A stretch of 64,000 nucleotides of DNA from Streptomyces sp. JH34. Its GTDB lineage: Bacteria > Actinomycetota > Actinomycetes > Streptomycetales > Streptomycetaceae. The position numbers were made by a program, and so were the translations under genes. How positions within the stretch are numbered: the stretch's first letter is position 1; each line of letters starts with the position of its first letter. This document shows, piece by piece, positions 44,929 through 53,443 of the stretch. The stretch lies in the NCBI RefSeq assembly GCF_029428875.1, contig NZ_JAJSOO010000001.1, forward strand, positions 2,604,001 through 2,668,000, in the 5' to 3' direction. The notes under the pieces are model-generated. The model ran no database searches and was not told where the DNA came from. It worked only from the letters and a program-made list of their open reading frames with translations.

Positions 44929-45690
44929 TCAGGCCCCGTAACGCCGGTGGCGCGCCGCGTAGTCACGCAGGGCGCGCAGGAAGTCGACCTTGCGGAAGGC
45001 CGGCCAGAAGACCTCGCAGAAGTAGTACTCCGAATGGGCGCTCTGCCAGAGCATGAAGCCCGACAGCCGCTGCTCCCCGCTCGTACGGATCACGAGGTCC
45101 GGGTCGGGCTGGCCGCGGGTGTAGAGGTGTTCGGAGATGAGGTCCGTGGAGACGACCTCGGCGAGCTCCTCGAAGGTGGTGCCGCGGGAGGAGTGTTCGA
45201 GGAGGAGGGAGCGGACCGCGTCCGCGATCTCCTGGCGTCCGCCGTAGCCGACGGCGACGTTGACGATTATCCCGTCGACCCCCGCCGTGGCCTCCTCCGC
45301 CTCCTTGAGGACGGTCTGGGTCCTGGACGGCAGGAGGTCGAGCGTGCCGACGTGGTGGACGCGCCACCGCCCGTCGGACGCCAGCTGGCGGACGGTGTTC
45401 TCGATGATGCCGAGCAGCGGGATGAGCTCCGCCTCGGGCCGGTCGAAGTTGTCCGTGGACAGCAGCCAGAGCGTGACGACCTCGACGTCGGTCTCGCTGC
45501 ACCACCCGAGCAGCTCCGAGATCTTGTCCGCCCCGGCCTGGTGCCCCTGCACGGCCGAACCGCCGGACGCCTTCGCCCACCGCCGGTTGCCGTCGAGGAT
45601 GACTCCGATGTGCTTGGGCACCTGGTCGTGATCCAGGCGGCCTCCCACCCGGCGTGCGTAGAGCCCGTACACCAGGTCGCGCAAGTTCAC
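44929..45690 (-). CDS. Isoprenyl transferase (cis-prenyltransferase, UppS family)
   Basis: 253 residues. [16 protein letters not shown] carries the pyrophosphate-binding Asp, [13 protein letters not shown] the hydrophobic wall, [12 protein letters not shown] the central block, and [38 protein letters not shown] the signature C-terminal region. It adds IPP units in cis to make polyprenyl diphosphate lipid carriers for wall synthesis or a shorter intermediate; the chain length cannot be told. GTG 45690 has GAGAGG at good spacing, which favours it over GTG 45699. Streptomycetes usually have several paralogues. Confidence 0.9.
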   Translation of the reverse strand: MNLRDLVYGLYARRVGGRLDHDQVPKHIGVILDGNRRWAKASGGSAVQGHQAGADKISELLGWCSETDVEVVTLWLLSTDNFDRPEAELIPLLGIIENTVRQLASDGRWRVHHVGTLDLLPSRTQTVLKEAEEATAGVDGIIVNVAVGYGGRQEIADAVRSLLLEHSSRGTTFEELAEVVSTDLISEHLYTRGQPDPDLVIRTSGEQRLSGFMLWQSAHSEYYFCEVFWPAFRKVDFLRALRDYAARHRRYGA

Positions 45691-45896
45691 TGAGTTCACC
45701 CTCTCGGTTCCGTACGGGCCCTGGCCCGCGCTCCCCCTCGGCGGGGGTCCGGGGCCGCCCCCCGGGGGATCACCGTGCGGTCCGCACACCGCGCTCTCGC
45801 GCTGCGGACCGGCATGTCCCGAAGCGGCCACATTACTGCGGACGGGTCACGGGGGCCCAACCCGGCCTGTCACAAGTCCGTGATAAGGAGTGAAAC

Positions 45897-46934
45897 GTGA
45901 CTGATTCCCTCTCCTACCTCCCCGACGCGTCGCGCTACGACTCCATGGAGTACCGCCGTACCGGCCGCAGCGGGCTCAAACTGCCCGCCGTCTCGCTCGG
46001 CCTCTGGCACAACTTCGGCGACGACCGCGACCTGGGTTCCCAGCGGGCGATCCTGCGCCGCGCCTTCGACCTCGGTGTGACCCACTTCGACCTGGCCAAC
46101 AACTACGGCCCGCCGCCCGGCTCCGCCGAACTGAACTTCGGCAAGATCTTCCACCAGGACTTCGCCCCGTACCGGGACGAGATCATCATCTCCACCAAGG
46201 CGGGGTACCGGATGCACCCCGGCCCGTACGGCGAGTGGGGATCCCGCAAGTACCTGCTGTCCTCGCTCGACGCCTCGCTGCGGCGGACGGGCCTCGACCA
46301 CGTCGACATCTTCTACTCCCACCGCTTCGACCCCTCCACTCCGCTCGAGGAGACGATGGGCGCCCTCGCCTCCGCGGTGAGCCGGGGGAAGGCGCTGTAC
46401 GCGGGCGTGTCCTCCTACAACGCGGAGCAGACCGCCGAGGCTGCCCGGATCCTCCGGGAGATGGGGGTGCCCGCCCTGATCCACCAGCCGTCCTACTCGA
46501 TGGTGAACCGCTGGGTGGAGTCCGACGGGCTGCTCGACGCGCTGGAGACGGCCGGCATGGGCTGCATCTCCTTCGCGCCGCTCGCCCAGGGGCTGCTCAC
46601 CGGCAAGTACCTGGCGGGCATCCCCGAGGGTTCACGCGCCAGTCAGGGCAAGTCCCTGGACCCGGATCTGCTGTCCGACGAGATGGTCCGCCGGCTGCGC
46701 GGGCTGAACGACATCGCACAGAGGCGTGGGCAGTCCCTCGCCCAGCTGGCGCTCAACTGGGTCCTGAGGGACAGCCGCATGACCTCGGCCCTCATCGGCG
46801 CGTCGAGTGTGAAGCAGCTGGAGGAGAACGTGGCCGCGCTCGCCGCGCCCGCGCTGACCGCCGCCGAGCTGAAGGAGATCGACACGTTCGCCGTGGACAC
46901 CGCGAGCACCAACATCTGGGCCAACCGCAGCTGA
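45897..46934 (+). CDS. Aldo/keto reductase, L-glyceraldehyde-3-phosphate reductase type
   Basis: 345 residues, TIM barrel. The AKR14/YghZ group is marked by SYLPDASRYDSMEYRRTGRSGLKLPAVSLGLWHNFG. Catalytic Asp and Tyr are in THFDLANNYGPPPGSAE, Lys in STKAGYRM, His in YSHRFDP; the NADPH loop is LIGASSVKQLEEN. Members detoxify methylglyoxal or L-glyceraldehyde-3-phosphate. GTG 45897 has AAGGAG six bases upstream. Confidence 0.9.
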   Translation: MTDSLSYLPDASRYDSMEYRRTGRSGLKLPAVSLGLWHNFGDDRDLGSQRAILRRAFDLGVTHFDLANNYGPPPGSAELNFGKIFHQDFAPYRDEIIISTKAGYRMHPGPYGEWGSRKYLLSSLDASLRRTGLDHVDIFYSHRFDPSTPLEETMGALASAVSRGKALYAGVSSYNAEQTAEAARILREMGVPALIHQPSYSMVNRWVESDGLLDALETAGMGCISFAPLAQGLLTGKYLAGIPEGSRASQGKSLDPDLLSDEMVRRLRGLNDIAQRRGQSLAQLALNWVLRDSRMTSALIGASSVKQLEENVAALAAPALTAAELKEIDTFAVDTASTNIWANRS

Positions 46935-47042
46935 TTCCTGGCCTTCCCGGCTCCGAATTCCCCGGGTTTACCGGGTCGCGCACAGGAACACCACCGGCCC
47001 TGCACAAAGGCCACACACCCGGGAAGTCGTCCGGGCAAAAAA

Positions 47043-47078
47043 CGGGCCGGTCCGTGGGGGGGGGTACGGACCGGCCCG
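47043..47078 (+). terminator. Terminator after aldo/keto reductase, G-rich loop
   Basis: CGGGCCGGTCCGT / ACGGACCGGCCCG, a 13-bp perfect stem whose loop is a run of nine G plus T; GAGGGGGGG follows the stem. Confidence 0.8.
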
Positions 47079-47214
47079 AGGGGGGGTTTCCACCATAACC
47101 CTTCGTAAGTGCTGCTGCGTGCCACGCCACCGAATAATTACTCTCCGAATTCATCGGAATGCGCTGCGGGCACATTCCAAGCGCATGCGAAAGGCGCCGG
47201 GACGCAGTCTTCGA

Positions 47215-47246
47215 GGACGGATTCCGTCCTATTGCCGTCCTACATT
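47215..47246 (+). promoter_or_regulatory. Leaderless promoter with palindrome for the HTH_42 gene
   Basis: TACATT (47241-47246) ends six bases before the ATG, so transcription would begin at or next to the start codon. The perfect palindrome GGACGGATTCCGTCC (47215-47229) covers the -35 position, where no TTGACA-like hexamer exists. Confidence 0.5.
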
Positions 47247-47252
47247 CGGCCC

Positions 47253-48431
47253 ATGACGACACGCACCCACAAGACCGCCGTGAGCTGGTCCCGGGCGAAC
47301 GCCCGGCGGCTGGACAGGCAGTTCCCCGCCGGAAGCGCCCCGTCCGCCCGTCGCACCGCCCACGGCGTGACGGGGGCCGTCGCCGCGATGCTCGGGGCAC
47401 ACGCGCAGGTTCTGTCCGCCGCCGAACTCTCGGTCGGGCTCCGCTCCCCGGGGACGACACGCACGGATGTGCGGACTGCTCTGTGGACCGACCGGACCCT
47501 CGTCAAGACGTTCGGCCCGCGCGGCACCGTGCATCTGCTGCCCGCCGAGGACCTACCGATGTGGACCGGAGCCCTGTCGGCCGTGCCGACGGGCAGCAGC
47601 CCCTTCTCCAAGGACGCGCGGATGACGCCGGCCCAGGTCGAGGTGGTCGTGGCCGCCGTCGCCGACGCCCTGGAGGATGCCGAGCTCACGATCGACGAGC
47701 TCTCCGACGAGGTGATCGGCCGTACCGGACCCTGGGCGGGTGACCCCGTGATGCCCGCGTTCCAGGGAATGTGGCCCCGCTGGCGCCAGGTGCTGCACCT
47801 GGCGGGCCACCGCGGGGCCCTGTCCTACGCGCCGAACCGGGGCCGGAAGGCCACGTACACGAACCCCGGGACCGTCCCGATGCCCGAGCGGGAGGCGACG
47901 GCCGCGCTCGTACGCCGCTATCTGCTGGCGTACGGTCCCGCCACCCCGGCCCACTTCGCGCGGTGGCTCGCGGCACCGCGCGGCTGGGCCGGCCGGCTCT
48001 TCGGGGAACAGGCCGGGGCCGGCGAGATCGAGGAGGTGGCCTTCGAGGACCGCGGGGCGGCGTGGGTGGTGGCGGGCGACACCCGGTTCCCGGCAGAGGC
48101 GCCGCGCGGGGTGCGGCTGCTCCCCTACTTCGACGCGTTCACCATCGCCTCCCAGCCGCGCGAGCGCCTCTTCCCCGGCGCTGCGTACGAGCGCGCGCTG
48201 GCCGGCGGCCAGGCGGGCAACTTCCCGGTGCTGCTGGTGGACGGCGAGGTCGCCGGGGTGTGGCACCAGCGGCGCTCGGGCCGGCGGATCACGGTGACCG
48301 TGGAGCCGCTGAGCCCGCTGGACGCCGGGCGGACGCGGGCACTGGGGGAACAGGTGGAGAGGCTGGGCGAGGTGATGGAGGGCACCCCGGAGCTCGTGGT
48401 GGGGAAGGTGACGGTGGGCGGCCACGCGTAG
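47253..48431 (+). CDS. HTH_42 (AlkZ/YcaQ-like) putative DNA glycosylase
   Basis: 392 residues of the winged-helix HTH_42 superfamily. The N-terminal block MLGAHAQVLSAAELSVGLRS places His50 and Gln52 at the catalytic (Q/H)xQ position of AlkZ-like enzymes; later blocks KTFGPRGTVHLLPAEDLP, LRRYLLAYGPATPAHFARWLA and LPYFDAFTIASQPRERLF are shared. AlkZ-type enzymes excise bulky alkyl adducts or unhook interstrand crosslinks and often give self-resistance to a genotoxin; no biosynthetic cluster is next to it here. ATG 47253 looks leaderless. Confidence 0.83.
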   Translation: MTTRTHKTAVSWSRANARRLDRQFPAGSAPSARRTAHGVTGAVAAMLGAHAQVLSAAELSVGLRSPGTTRTDVRTALWTDRTLVKTFGPRGTVHLLPAEDLPMWTGALSAVPTGSSPFSKDARMTPAQVEVVVAAVADALEDAELTIDELSDEVIGRTGPWAGDPVMPAFQGMWPRWRQVLHLAGHRGALSYAPNRGRKATYTNPGTVPMPEREATAALVRRYLLAYGPATPAHFARWLAAPRGWAGRLFGEQAGAGEIEEVAFEDRGAAWVVAGDTRFPAEAPRGVRLLPYFDAFTIASQPRERLFPGAAYERALAGGQAGNFPVLLVDGEVAGVWHQRRSGRRITVTVEPLSPLDAGRTRALGEQVERLGEVMEGTPELVVGKVTVGGHA

Positions 48432-48437
48432 CAGGGG

Positions 48438-48536
48438 CTCGCCGGGCTCGGCGGACTCAGGGGCCCGGCGGGCCCAGCGCGGCCCAGGGAGCTCAGCGGG
48501 CCCAGCGGACTCAGCGGACTCGGTGGGCTCAGCGGG
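48438..48536. repeat. Degenerate 9-bp tandem repeat
   Basis: About eleven imperfect 9-bp units of the type CTCAGCGGA / CCCAGCGGA. The clearest run is 48492-48536 (CTCAGCGGG, CCCAGCGGA, CTCAGCGGA, CTCGGTGGG, CTCAGCGGG). It fills the gap between two convergent genes and its last unit contains the stop codon of the minus-strand gene. Confidence 0.8.
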
Positions 48537-48984
48537 CGAGGAAGCGGATCGCCACGGTGTCGCCTCCGACGACCGCGAAGTCGCCGTTCTCGCACCGGAT
48601 CACCGCCTCGCGCACCTCGCCGTGCTCGTCACGCCGTTCCTGTGTGCCGGTGACCGTCCAGGCACCGCCGTACGGAGGGGGCGGCAGCCGGCTCAGTTGC
48701 TCGAACTGCCACTGGCCCGCGGGCACGCACCAGTCGGGCAGGCCGGGCCAGGCTCCGGAGGTGATGCTCAGCGTGTGGTCGGAGGCGCAGGTCAGCAGGA
48801 CCGACTGCCCTCCTTCCAGGACGAATTCGACGGCCTCCGGTTCCCCTGCGCGCCCTTCGGGCCGGTAGAACAGGCCGAGGACGGCGGTGATCCGCGCGCC
48901 CGTGAGCCAGTCGGCCTTCCCGTGGCGCAGACGGCCGGCCGGCGGGCTGATCTCTCCGCCCGGCATTTCCCTTCCCACCGACAT
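48529..48984 (-). CDS. Conserved hypothetical protein
   Basis: 151 residues, no recognised domain, no signal peptide or membrane segment. Blocks such as GRLRHGKADWLTGARITAVLGLFYRPEG and VEFVLEGGQSVLLTCASDHTLSI suggest a beta-rich small cytosolic protein. ATG 48984 follows AAGGAG seven bases upstream, which decides it over the frame start at 49032. Confidence 0.6.
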   Translation of the reverse strand: MSVGREMPGGEISPPAGRLRHGKADWLTGARITAVLGLFYRPEGRAGEPEAVEFVLEGGQSVLLTCASDHTLSITSGAWPGLPDWCVPAGQWQFEQLSRLPPPPYGGAWTVTGTQERRDEHGEVREAVIRCENGDFAVVGGDTVAIRFLAR

Positions 48985-49087
48985 GACCTGCTCCTTCGTT
49001 GTGCGCTCAACCACCAGAATCGCACTACTCATGGGTAGGACGGAGGAGCAGGGGATGCCGTTGCATCGGCAGCCTGTGAAGGCGCCC

Positions 49088-49906
49088 TCAGCGTACGGTC
49101 GTTGGCGCCCTAGCCGGTTTCCGCGCCTCGATCAGGAAGCGGGCGCTGTGCGCGACGAAAGGCCCGTCCTCCTCGATCTGGCGATGGAGGGATCGCAGTT
49201 GGGGAAGGTAGGCACCGACGGTGAAACCCGGCACCATCCAGATGACCTTGCGAAGGAAGTAGACGACGGATCCGATGTCGAGGAACTCGACGCGCAGCCG
49301 CTCGGCGCGCAGGTCCGTCACCTCCAGCCCGGCGGCCTCCGCGTCCTCCCGTGCGCGCCGCGGGTCACGGGCACCGCGCTCCTCGGCGGAGCGGGGGCCG
49401 AGGAAGTACTCGACGAGCTCGAACACGCTCTCCGGGCCGACCTGCTGGGAGAAGTACGTGCCTCCGGGGGCGAGCACCCGGGCGATCTCGTCCCACCAGG
49501 CCCTCACCGGATGGCGGCTGACGACCAGGTCGAAGGCGTCGTCGGCGAAGGGCAGCGGCGGCTCGTCGGAGTCCGCGACGACGACGGCACCGCGGGGACG
49601 GAGCAGCGCGGCGGCGCGGGCCGTGTTGGGCGGCCAGGACTCCGTGGCCACCGTGAGCGGCGGCAGCACGGGGGCGGAGGCGAGCACCTCCCCTCCCCCG
49701 GTCTGGATGTCGAGCGCGGCCCCGGCCAGCGCCATCCGGCCCGCCATGGCGCGCGCGTACCCCCACGAGGGGCGCTGCTCGGTGGCCCGTCCGTCGAGCC
49801 AGGAGAAGTCCCAGCCGTCGACGGAGACGGCGTCCGCCTCCGCCACGAGGGCGTCGAAGCGCGCGTCGGAGGCGGAGGAGCCGAGAGGTGCGGATGATCC
49901 GGTCAC
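49088..49906 (-). CDS. Class I SAM-dependent methyltransferase
   Basis: 272 residues. The Rossmann core shows ALDIQTGGGEVLASA (motif I), AVVVADSD, FDLVVSRHPVRAWWDEIARVLAPGGTYFSQQVG (motif post-I to III). The C-terminal part (VIWMVPGFTV, RFLIEARKP) fits the UbiE/TehB-like group of unassigned small-molecule methyltransferases. GTG 49906 is the start; no substrate clue from neighbours. Confidence 0.83.
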   Translation of the reverse strand: MTGSSAPLGSSASDARFDALVAEADAVSVDGWDFSWLDGRATEQRPSWGYARAMAGRMALAGAALDIQTGGGEVLASAPVLPPLTVATESWPPNTARAAALLRPRGAVVVADSDEPPLPFADDAFDLVVSRHPVRAWWDEIARVLAPGGTYFSQQVGPESVFELVEYFLGPRSAEERGARDPRRAREDAEAAGLEVTDLRAERLRVEFLDIGSVVYFLRKVIWMVPGFTVGAYLPQLRSLHRQIEEDGPFVAHSARFLIEARKPARAPTTVR

Positions 49907-49977
49907 ACGGGCAGGGTGTCAGCCCGGCACGGCCCGGCGCGATCCCATATTCCGTATGTCCGTGCGCCGGGTGAGGC

Positions 49978-50769
49978 TCAGGAGGCGATGCCCCCGGACA
50001 ACAGGCCGATCAGCGCTCCGGCGACCATGAACGGGCCGAACGGGATACCGGTCCTGCGCCCCGCGCGCCGGGCCAGCATCAGACCCGCCCCGTACAGGGC
50101 GCCGAACAGGAATCCCGCGAAGCCTCCCGCGAAGAGCACCGCCCAGCCGTACCAGCCGAGCGCCACGCCCAGCGCGAGGGCGAGCTTCACGTCGCCGAAG
50201 CCCATGCCGTTCGGGTTGATCAGGAAGAGGACGAAGTAGAAGCCTCCGAGTGCCACCCCGCCGAGGAGTGCGGAGGTCCAGGAGCCGCCGTGTCCGGGCA
50301 GCAGGGCGGCTCCGCCCAGAAGCACCGCCGCCGCGCCGGCGAGGGGCAGGGTCAGCGCGTCGGGGAGCCGGTGGACGCGGCGGTCGATGACTGCGAGGAG
50401 CACGGCGACGGGCGCCAGGAGCACCCAGACGACGGCCTCGGGGCGGGCCCCTGCCGCGGCCGCGAGGGCGACGCAGGCGAGCAGGGTGACCACCGGGGCG
50501 GCGGCGGAGGGGGCGTAGCGGCCCTGCCCGGCGGGCACCGGGGCCTGGGGGGCGGCGGCTGCCGGGAGCGAGGGGACGGCCACGGCGCACGCCGCGCATC
50601 TGGCGGGACCGAGCCAGCCACGGGCGGGCCCGGTGAGCGCGTGCCCGGCCGGGCAGGCGTCCCGCCAGGGCTCCTCGGGCTCGACGGAGAAGCGGTACGC
50701 GGCGCGCGGGAGCAGCAGTCCGGCGGCGGCGCCCCAGAGCGCGGCGACCGCAATCAGTGTGGCGTCCAC
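49978..50769 (-). CDS. Type 4 prepilin peptidase (A24 family)
   Basis: 263 residues, about seven membrane segments. The catalytic aspartates are Asp129 (AVIDRRVHRLPDALT) and Asp193 in the signature GFGDVKL. An N-terminal cytosolic loop carries CPAGH...CAAC, a reduced version of the zinc-binding cysteine motif. It cleaves prepilin leaders after Gly and may N-methylate the new end. No Tad/Flp ATPase or platform genes lie in the window, but two proteins with internal prepilin-type sites (53.4 and 59.7 kb) do. GTG 50769 is the start; palindrome TGGGnCCnnGGnCCCA lies 36 bp upstream. Confidence 0.88.
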   Translation of the reverse strand: MDATLIAVAALWGAAAGLLLPRAAYRFSVEPEEPWRDACPAGHALTGPARGWLGPARCAACAVAVPSLPAAAAPQAPVPAGQGRYAPSAAAPVVTLLACVALAAAAGARPEAVVWVLLAPVAVLLAVIDRRVHRLPDALTLPLAGAAAVLLGGAALLPGHGGSWTSALLGGVALGGFYFVLFLINPNGMGFGDVKLALALGVALGWYGWAVLFAGGFAGFLFGALYGAGLMLARRAGRRTGIPFGPFMVAGALIGLLSGGIAS

Positions 50770-50804
50770 GATCCGACCCTAATCCGGCCCGCACGGCGGG
50801 GTCT

Positions 50805-50820
50805 TGGGTCCTGGGGCCCA
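50805..50820. promoter_or_regulatory. TGGGnCCnnGGnCCCA palindrome, copy 1
   Basis: TGGGTCCTGGGGCCCA between the divergent prepilin peptidase and DUF192 genes, 36 and 54 bp from their starts. One of five copies in this 10-kb region. Confidence 0.65.
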
Positions 50821-50873
50821 CTGCGGCCCGTTCGGGACCCACGCGCGGGCGGGGAGGGCTACGGTCGGCTCCC

Positions 50874-51263
50874 ATGGGGAAATGGCGTGACGGCAGCGGG
50901 ACACTGACGGTCGGTTCGGCCTCCGAGGTACGGGAGGTGCCCCTGCGCATAGCCGCCTCCTACCGGGCGCGGGCGCGGGGGCTGCTCGGTGCGGACGGCG
51001 TCGAAGGCGCCCTGCTGATCACACCGTGCGGGAGCGTGCACACGTTCCGGATGCGGTTCACCATCGATGTGGCGTACCTGGACCGCGGGTTCAACGTCCT
51101 GGCGGTCCGCACGATGAAGCCCGGCCGGCTCGGCCGGCCCAGGTTCCGCGCCCGTCATGTGGTGGAGTCGGAAGCCGGGGCGATGGAGGGGTGGGGACTG
51201 CGGCCCGGGACGAGGGTCCGGGTCTCGGTTCCGGTCACGGAGGTTTCGCCGCCTGTGCGGTGA
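50874..51263 (+). CDS. DUF192 protein
   Basis: 129 residues. The DUF192 fold is shown by SYRARARGLLGADGVEGALLITPCGSVHTFRMRFTIDVAYLDRGFNVLAV and ending AMEGWGLRPGTRVRV. Members are small beta-barrel proteins of unknown function, in Streptomyces commonly encoded near prepilin peptidase and Tad genes. Unlike many relatives it lacks a signal peptide. It is divergent from the prepilin peptidase across the shared palindrome, so co-regulation is likely. Confidence 0.83.
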   Translation: MGKWRDGSGTLTVGSASEVREVPLRIAASYRARARGLLGADGVEGALLITPCGSVHTFRMRFTIDVAYLDRGFNVLAVRTMKPGRLGRPRFRARHVVESEAGAMEGWGLRPGTRVRVSVPVTEVSPPVR

Positions 51264-51339
51264 CGCGTGCGGCCGGGGCCTCGGGCGTCGTCGACGTCAG
51301 GAAGCCGGCGCGGCTCCGGCGCGTGGGTCCGTAGGCCCG

Positions 51340-51355
51340 TGGGCCCGTGGGCCCA
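51340..51355. promoter_or_regulatory. TGGGnCCnnGGnCCCA palindrome, copy 2
   Basis: TGGGCCCGTGGGCCCA between the convergent DUF192 and PIG-V-like genes, preceded by a near copy. Not in a promoter position. Confidence 0.45.
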
Positions 51356-51357
51356 AC

Positions 51358-52545
51358 TCACGGCGGCCCCGGCCCCAGCAGCGTCCACGCCCCGTACGCG
51401 GCGGAGCCGAGGGCCAGCGCCGCGACGACGGCCCCGGTGCGGAGCGTCGTGCGCAGCCGTGCCAGGGCGACGGCCGGGGGCAGGAGCAGGGGGAACGCGG
51501 GCATCATCAGGCGCGGCCGGGAGCCGAAGTAGCCGGAGCCGATGAGCGAGACGACGACGACCGCGATTCCGTACACGAGCACGGGGAGCGGCTGCCGCTG
51601 CCGTACGCACAGGAATACCAGCCACCCCAGGAGACCCAGCGCGGCGCAGAGCCCGAGAGCGGCGGGGAGCGGCAGCCCGGCAATGAACGCGGCGAGCGCC
51701 CGGCCCCCGTCGATGCTGTTGCCCCACTGCGCCTGGACGTCGAAGTACGCGAACGGGCCGCCCTCGCGGACGGCGACGAACACCACGTAGGCCAGCCATC
51801 CCAGCGGTGCCAGGCACACCCCCAGCAGCATGCGGGCGTTCCGCCGGAGCAGACCCCGCCGTCCGCCCGACCGCCACTCCCGCACGAGGACGGCGGCGGC
51901 GGTGAGGGCGAGCGCCGCGATGAGCGCGGCCGCCGAGGGGCGCGTCAGTCCGGCGAGCACGCACAGCGCGCCCGCGGCGATCCAGCGATTCCGGAGCACC
52001 GCGTACAGCGACCAGGCGGCGAGGGCGGTGAACAGGGTCTCGGTGTACGCCATCGACTGCACGAACGCCGTCGGGTACGCGCCCCACAGTGCGGCCAGCA
52101 CGATCCCGGTCCGCGCTCCGTGCAGCCGCGCGCCGACGGCGAAGATCCCCCAGGCCGCGACGAGCCCGGCCAGCCAGGCGACGGCGATGCCGGCGCCCTG
52201 GACGGTGAACGGGGTGACGGCGGCGAGGCCGCGCTCCAGGGCAGGGAGGAGGGGGAAGAAGGCCAGGTCGGGGTGGACGCCACCGTCGGGGAGCGTGACG
52301 GTGTGGCCGTAGCCGTGCTCGGCGATCCGCTGGTACCAGACGGAGTCCCAGCGGCCTCCCAGCAGATGCAGGGCGTCCTTCCCGGCGGCCGACGCCGACA
52401 CCTGGAGGACGAGAAGCCCGAGGGCCCTGACCGCCGCGTAGGCCCCGAGGGCGGGGGCGGCGGCGGTGAGCAGAGCCATGGCACGGTGCCGATTGCCGCG
52501 GGTTCCGGGCGACTCCGGGCGGCAGCGCGTGAGCTGATCAGGCAT
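51358..52545 (-). CDS. PIG-V-like integral membrane mannosyltransferase
   Basis: 395 residues, about ten membrane segments. GGRWDSVWYQRIAEHGYG near residue 65 and LWGAYPTAFVQSMAYTETLFTALAAWSLYAVL near 155 are the hallmark blocks of the PIG-V family (GT-C fold, polyprenyl-phosphate sugar donors). It likely transfers mannose outside the membrane to a lipid or protein. ATG 52545 is the start. No glycan cluster is adjacent. Confidence 0.75.
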   Translation of the reverse strand: MPDQLTRCRPESPGTRGNRHRAMALLTAAAPALGAYAAVRALGLLVLQVSASAAGKDALHLLGGRWDSVWYQRIAEHGYGHTVTLPDGGVHPDLAFFPLLPALERGLAAVTPFTVQGAGIAVAWLAGLVAAWGIFAVGARLHGARTGIVLAALWGAYPTAFVQSMAYTETLFTALAAWSLYAVLRNRWIAAGALCVLAGLTRPSAAALIAALALTAAAVLVREWRSGGRRGLLRRNARMLLGVCLAPLGWLAYVVFVAVREGGPFAYFDVQAQWGNSIDGGRALAAFIAGLPLPAALGLCAALGLLGWLVFLCVRQRQPLPVLVYGIAVVVVSLIGSGYFGSRPRLMMPAFPLLLPPAVALARLRTTLRTGAVVAALALGSAAYGAWTLLGPGPP

Positions 52546-52881
52546 ACGGGCGATTATGGCCCTGCCTGCGCCCGGCTCACCGCACGGGTCCCGGCGGGGG
52601 CCCCCTCCTGCCCTCAGGACCTCGCTGTGCGGATCCGGCCGGGTGCCGAGCCCGCGGTCGGCCAGCGGAGCGACGGTTGGATCAGCTTCAGCTGCATCGA
52701 CGTGCCGCACCGGTTCAGGTCCTGGGCGCCGTCGAGACCCATGGTCACGGGGTCAGCTGCTGCGCCGTGGGCACGTGGGGCCACCTTCCGGTTGCGGCCC
52801 GGCCCGGCGCCGTGGGGGTACGCCGGGACGGGCGTCGATCACCTGCGGCGCTGACGCTAATGTCCCGGCGGCCCCGCGTCT

Positions 52882-52897
52882 TGGGCCCAGGGACCCA
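52882..52897. promoter_or_regulatory. TGGGnCCnnGGnCCCA palindrome, copy 3
   Basis: TGGGCCCAGGGACCCA, 337 bp upstream of the PIG-V-like gene start and 547 bp upstream of the pilin-like gene. Confidence 0.55.
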
Positions 52898-53357
52898 ACC
52901 CGGGGCTCAGTCCTCCCGGCCGGTTCCGGGGGCGCGCCCCACCCGGGCCCTCAGCGCTCGGCCGTGCCGTGGGCCGGCGCTCGCGGAGGTCCGCCGCGGA
53001 CCCGGACGCGAGGCGGCGGATCCTCTTCGTCCTGCCGTGCCCGGCGAGCAGCTCCAGGAGATGACGGCGGGCGCCCGCACCGCCCCTCACCACCCGCAGC
53101 TGCAACCAGCCGGACCACGTCCCGACGGCTTCGGCGCCCTTTCCCGGGGCGGTCTCCTCCTCGGGCACCTTCTTCCGCGACCGACGACGCACAACCTCAG
53201 GACGAGACACGTCATCGACGCTGACCGCGCGAAGCGGGGCCCCTGGTCACGTCTGTCCGACGTGCACCGCCCCCGCGTTCACCGGGCGGCCGCATCGGAT
53301 CCGCGGGTCCTGCACGTCCCCGGCCGGGCGGCGAACGGGCGGAGTTGGGCCCGTATT

Positions 53358-53373
53358 TGGGGCCGGGGGCCCA
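53358..53373. promoter_or_regulatory. TGGGnCCnnGGnCCCA palindrome, copy 4
   Basis: TGGGGCCGGGGGCCCA, 71 bp upstream of the pilin-like gene start; a half-site TTGGGCCC lies 12 bp before it. Confidence 0.65.
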
Positions 53374-53443
53374 GGTCAGGCACGGGTTCCCGGTCATACA
53401 TTCGCCCCGAGGGACAACAGGGTGTGTCGGGGAGAGGTGAACC

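Larger units (their letters stand above)
46935..47252. other. Intergenic region with terminator and promoter
   Basis: 318 bp. It contains the terminator at 47043-47078, G-runs of 9 and 7 bases, and the promoter/palindrome block just before the HTH_42 gene. Confidence 0.6.
52546..53443. other. 898-bp gene-free region
   Basis: No reading frame here has family-like sequence or a clean Shine-Dalgarno. It contains two copies of the TGGGnCCnnGGnCCCA palindrome (52882 and 53358). A 117-codon minus-strand frame (52857-53210) is Arg/Gly/Pro-rich and unsupported. Confidence 0.55.

Noticed and set aside
52857..53210. 117-codon minus-strand frame
   Set aside because: Arg/Gly/Pro-rich with no domain and no convincing ribosome site; composition typical of shadow frames in high-GC DNA.
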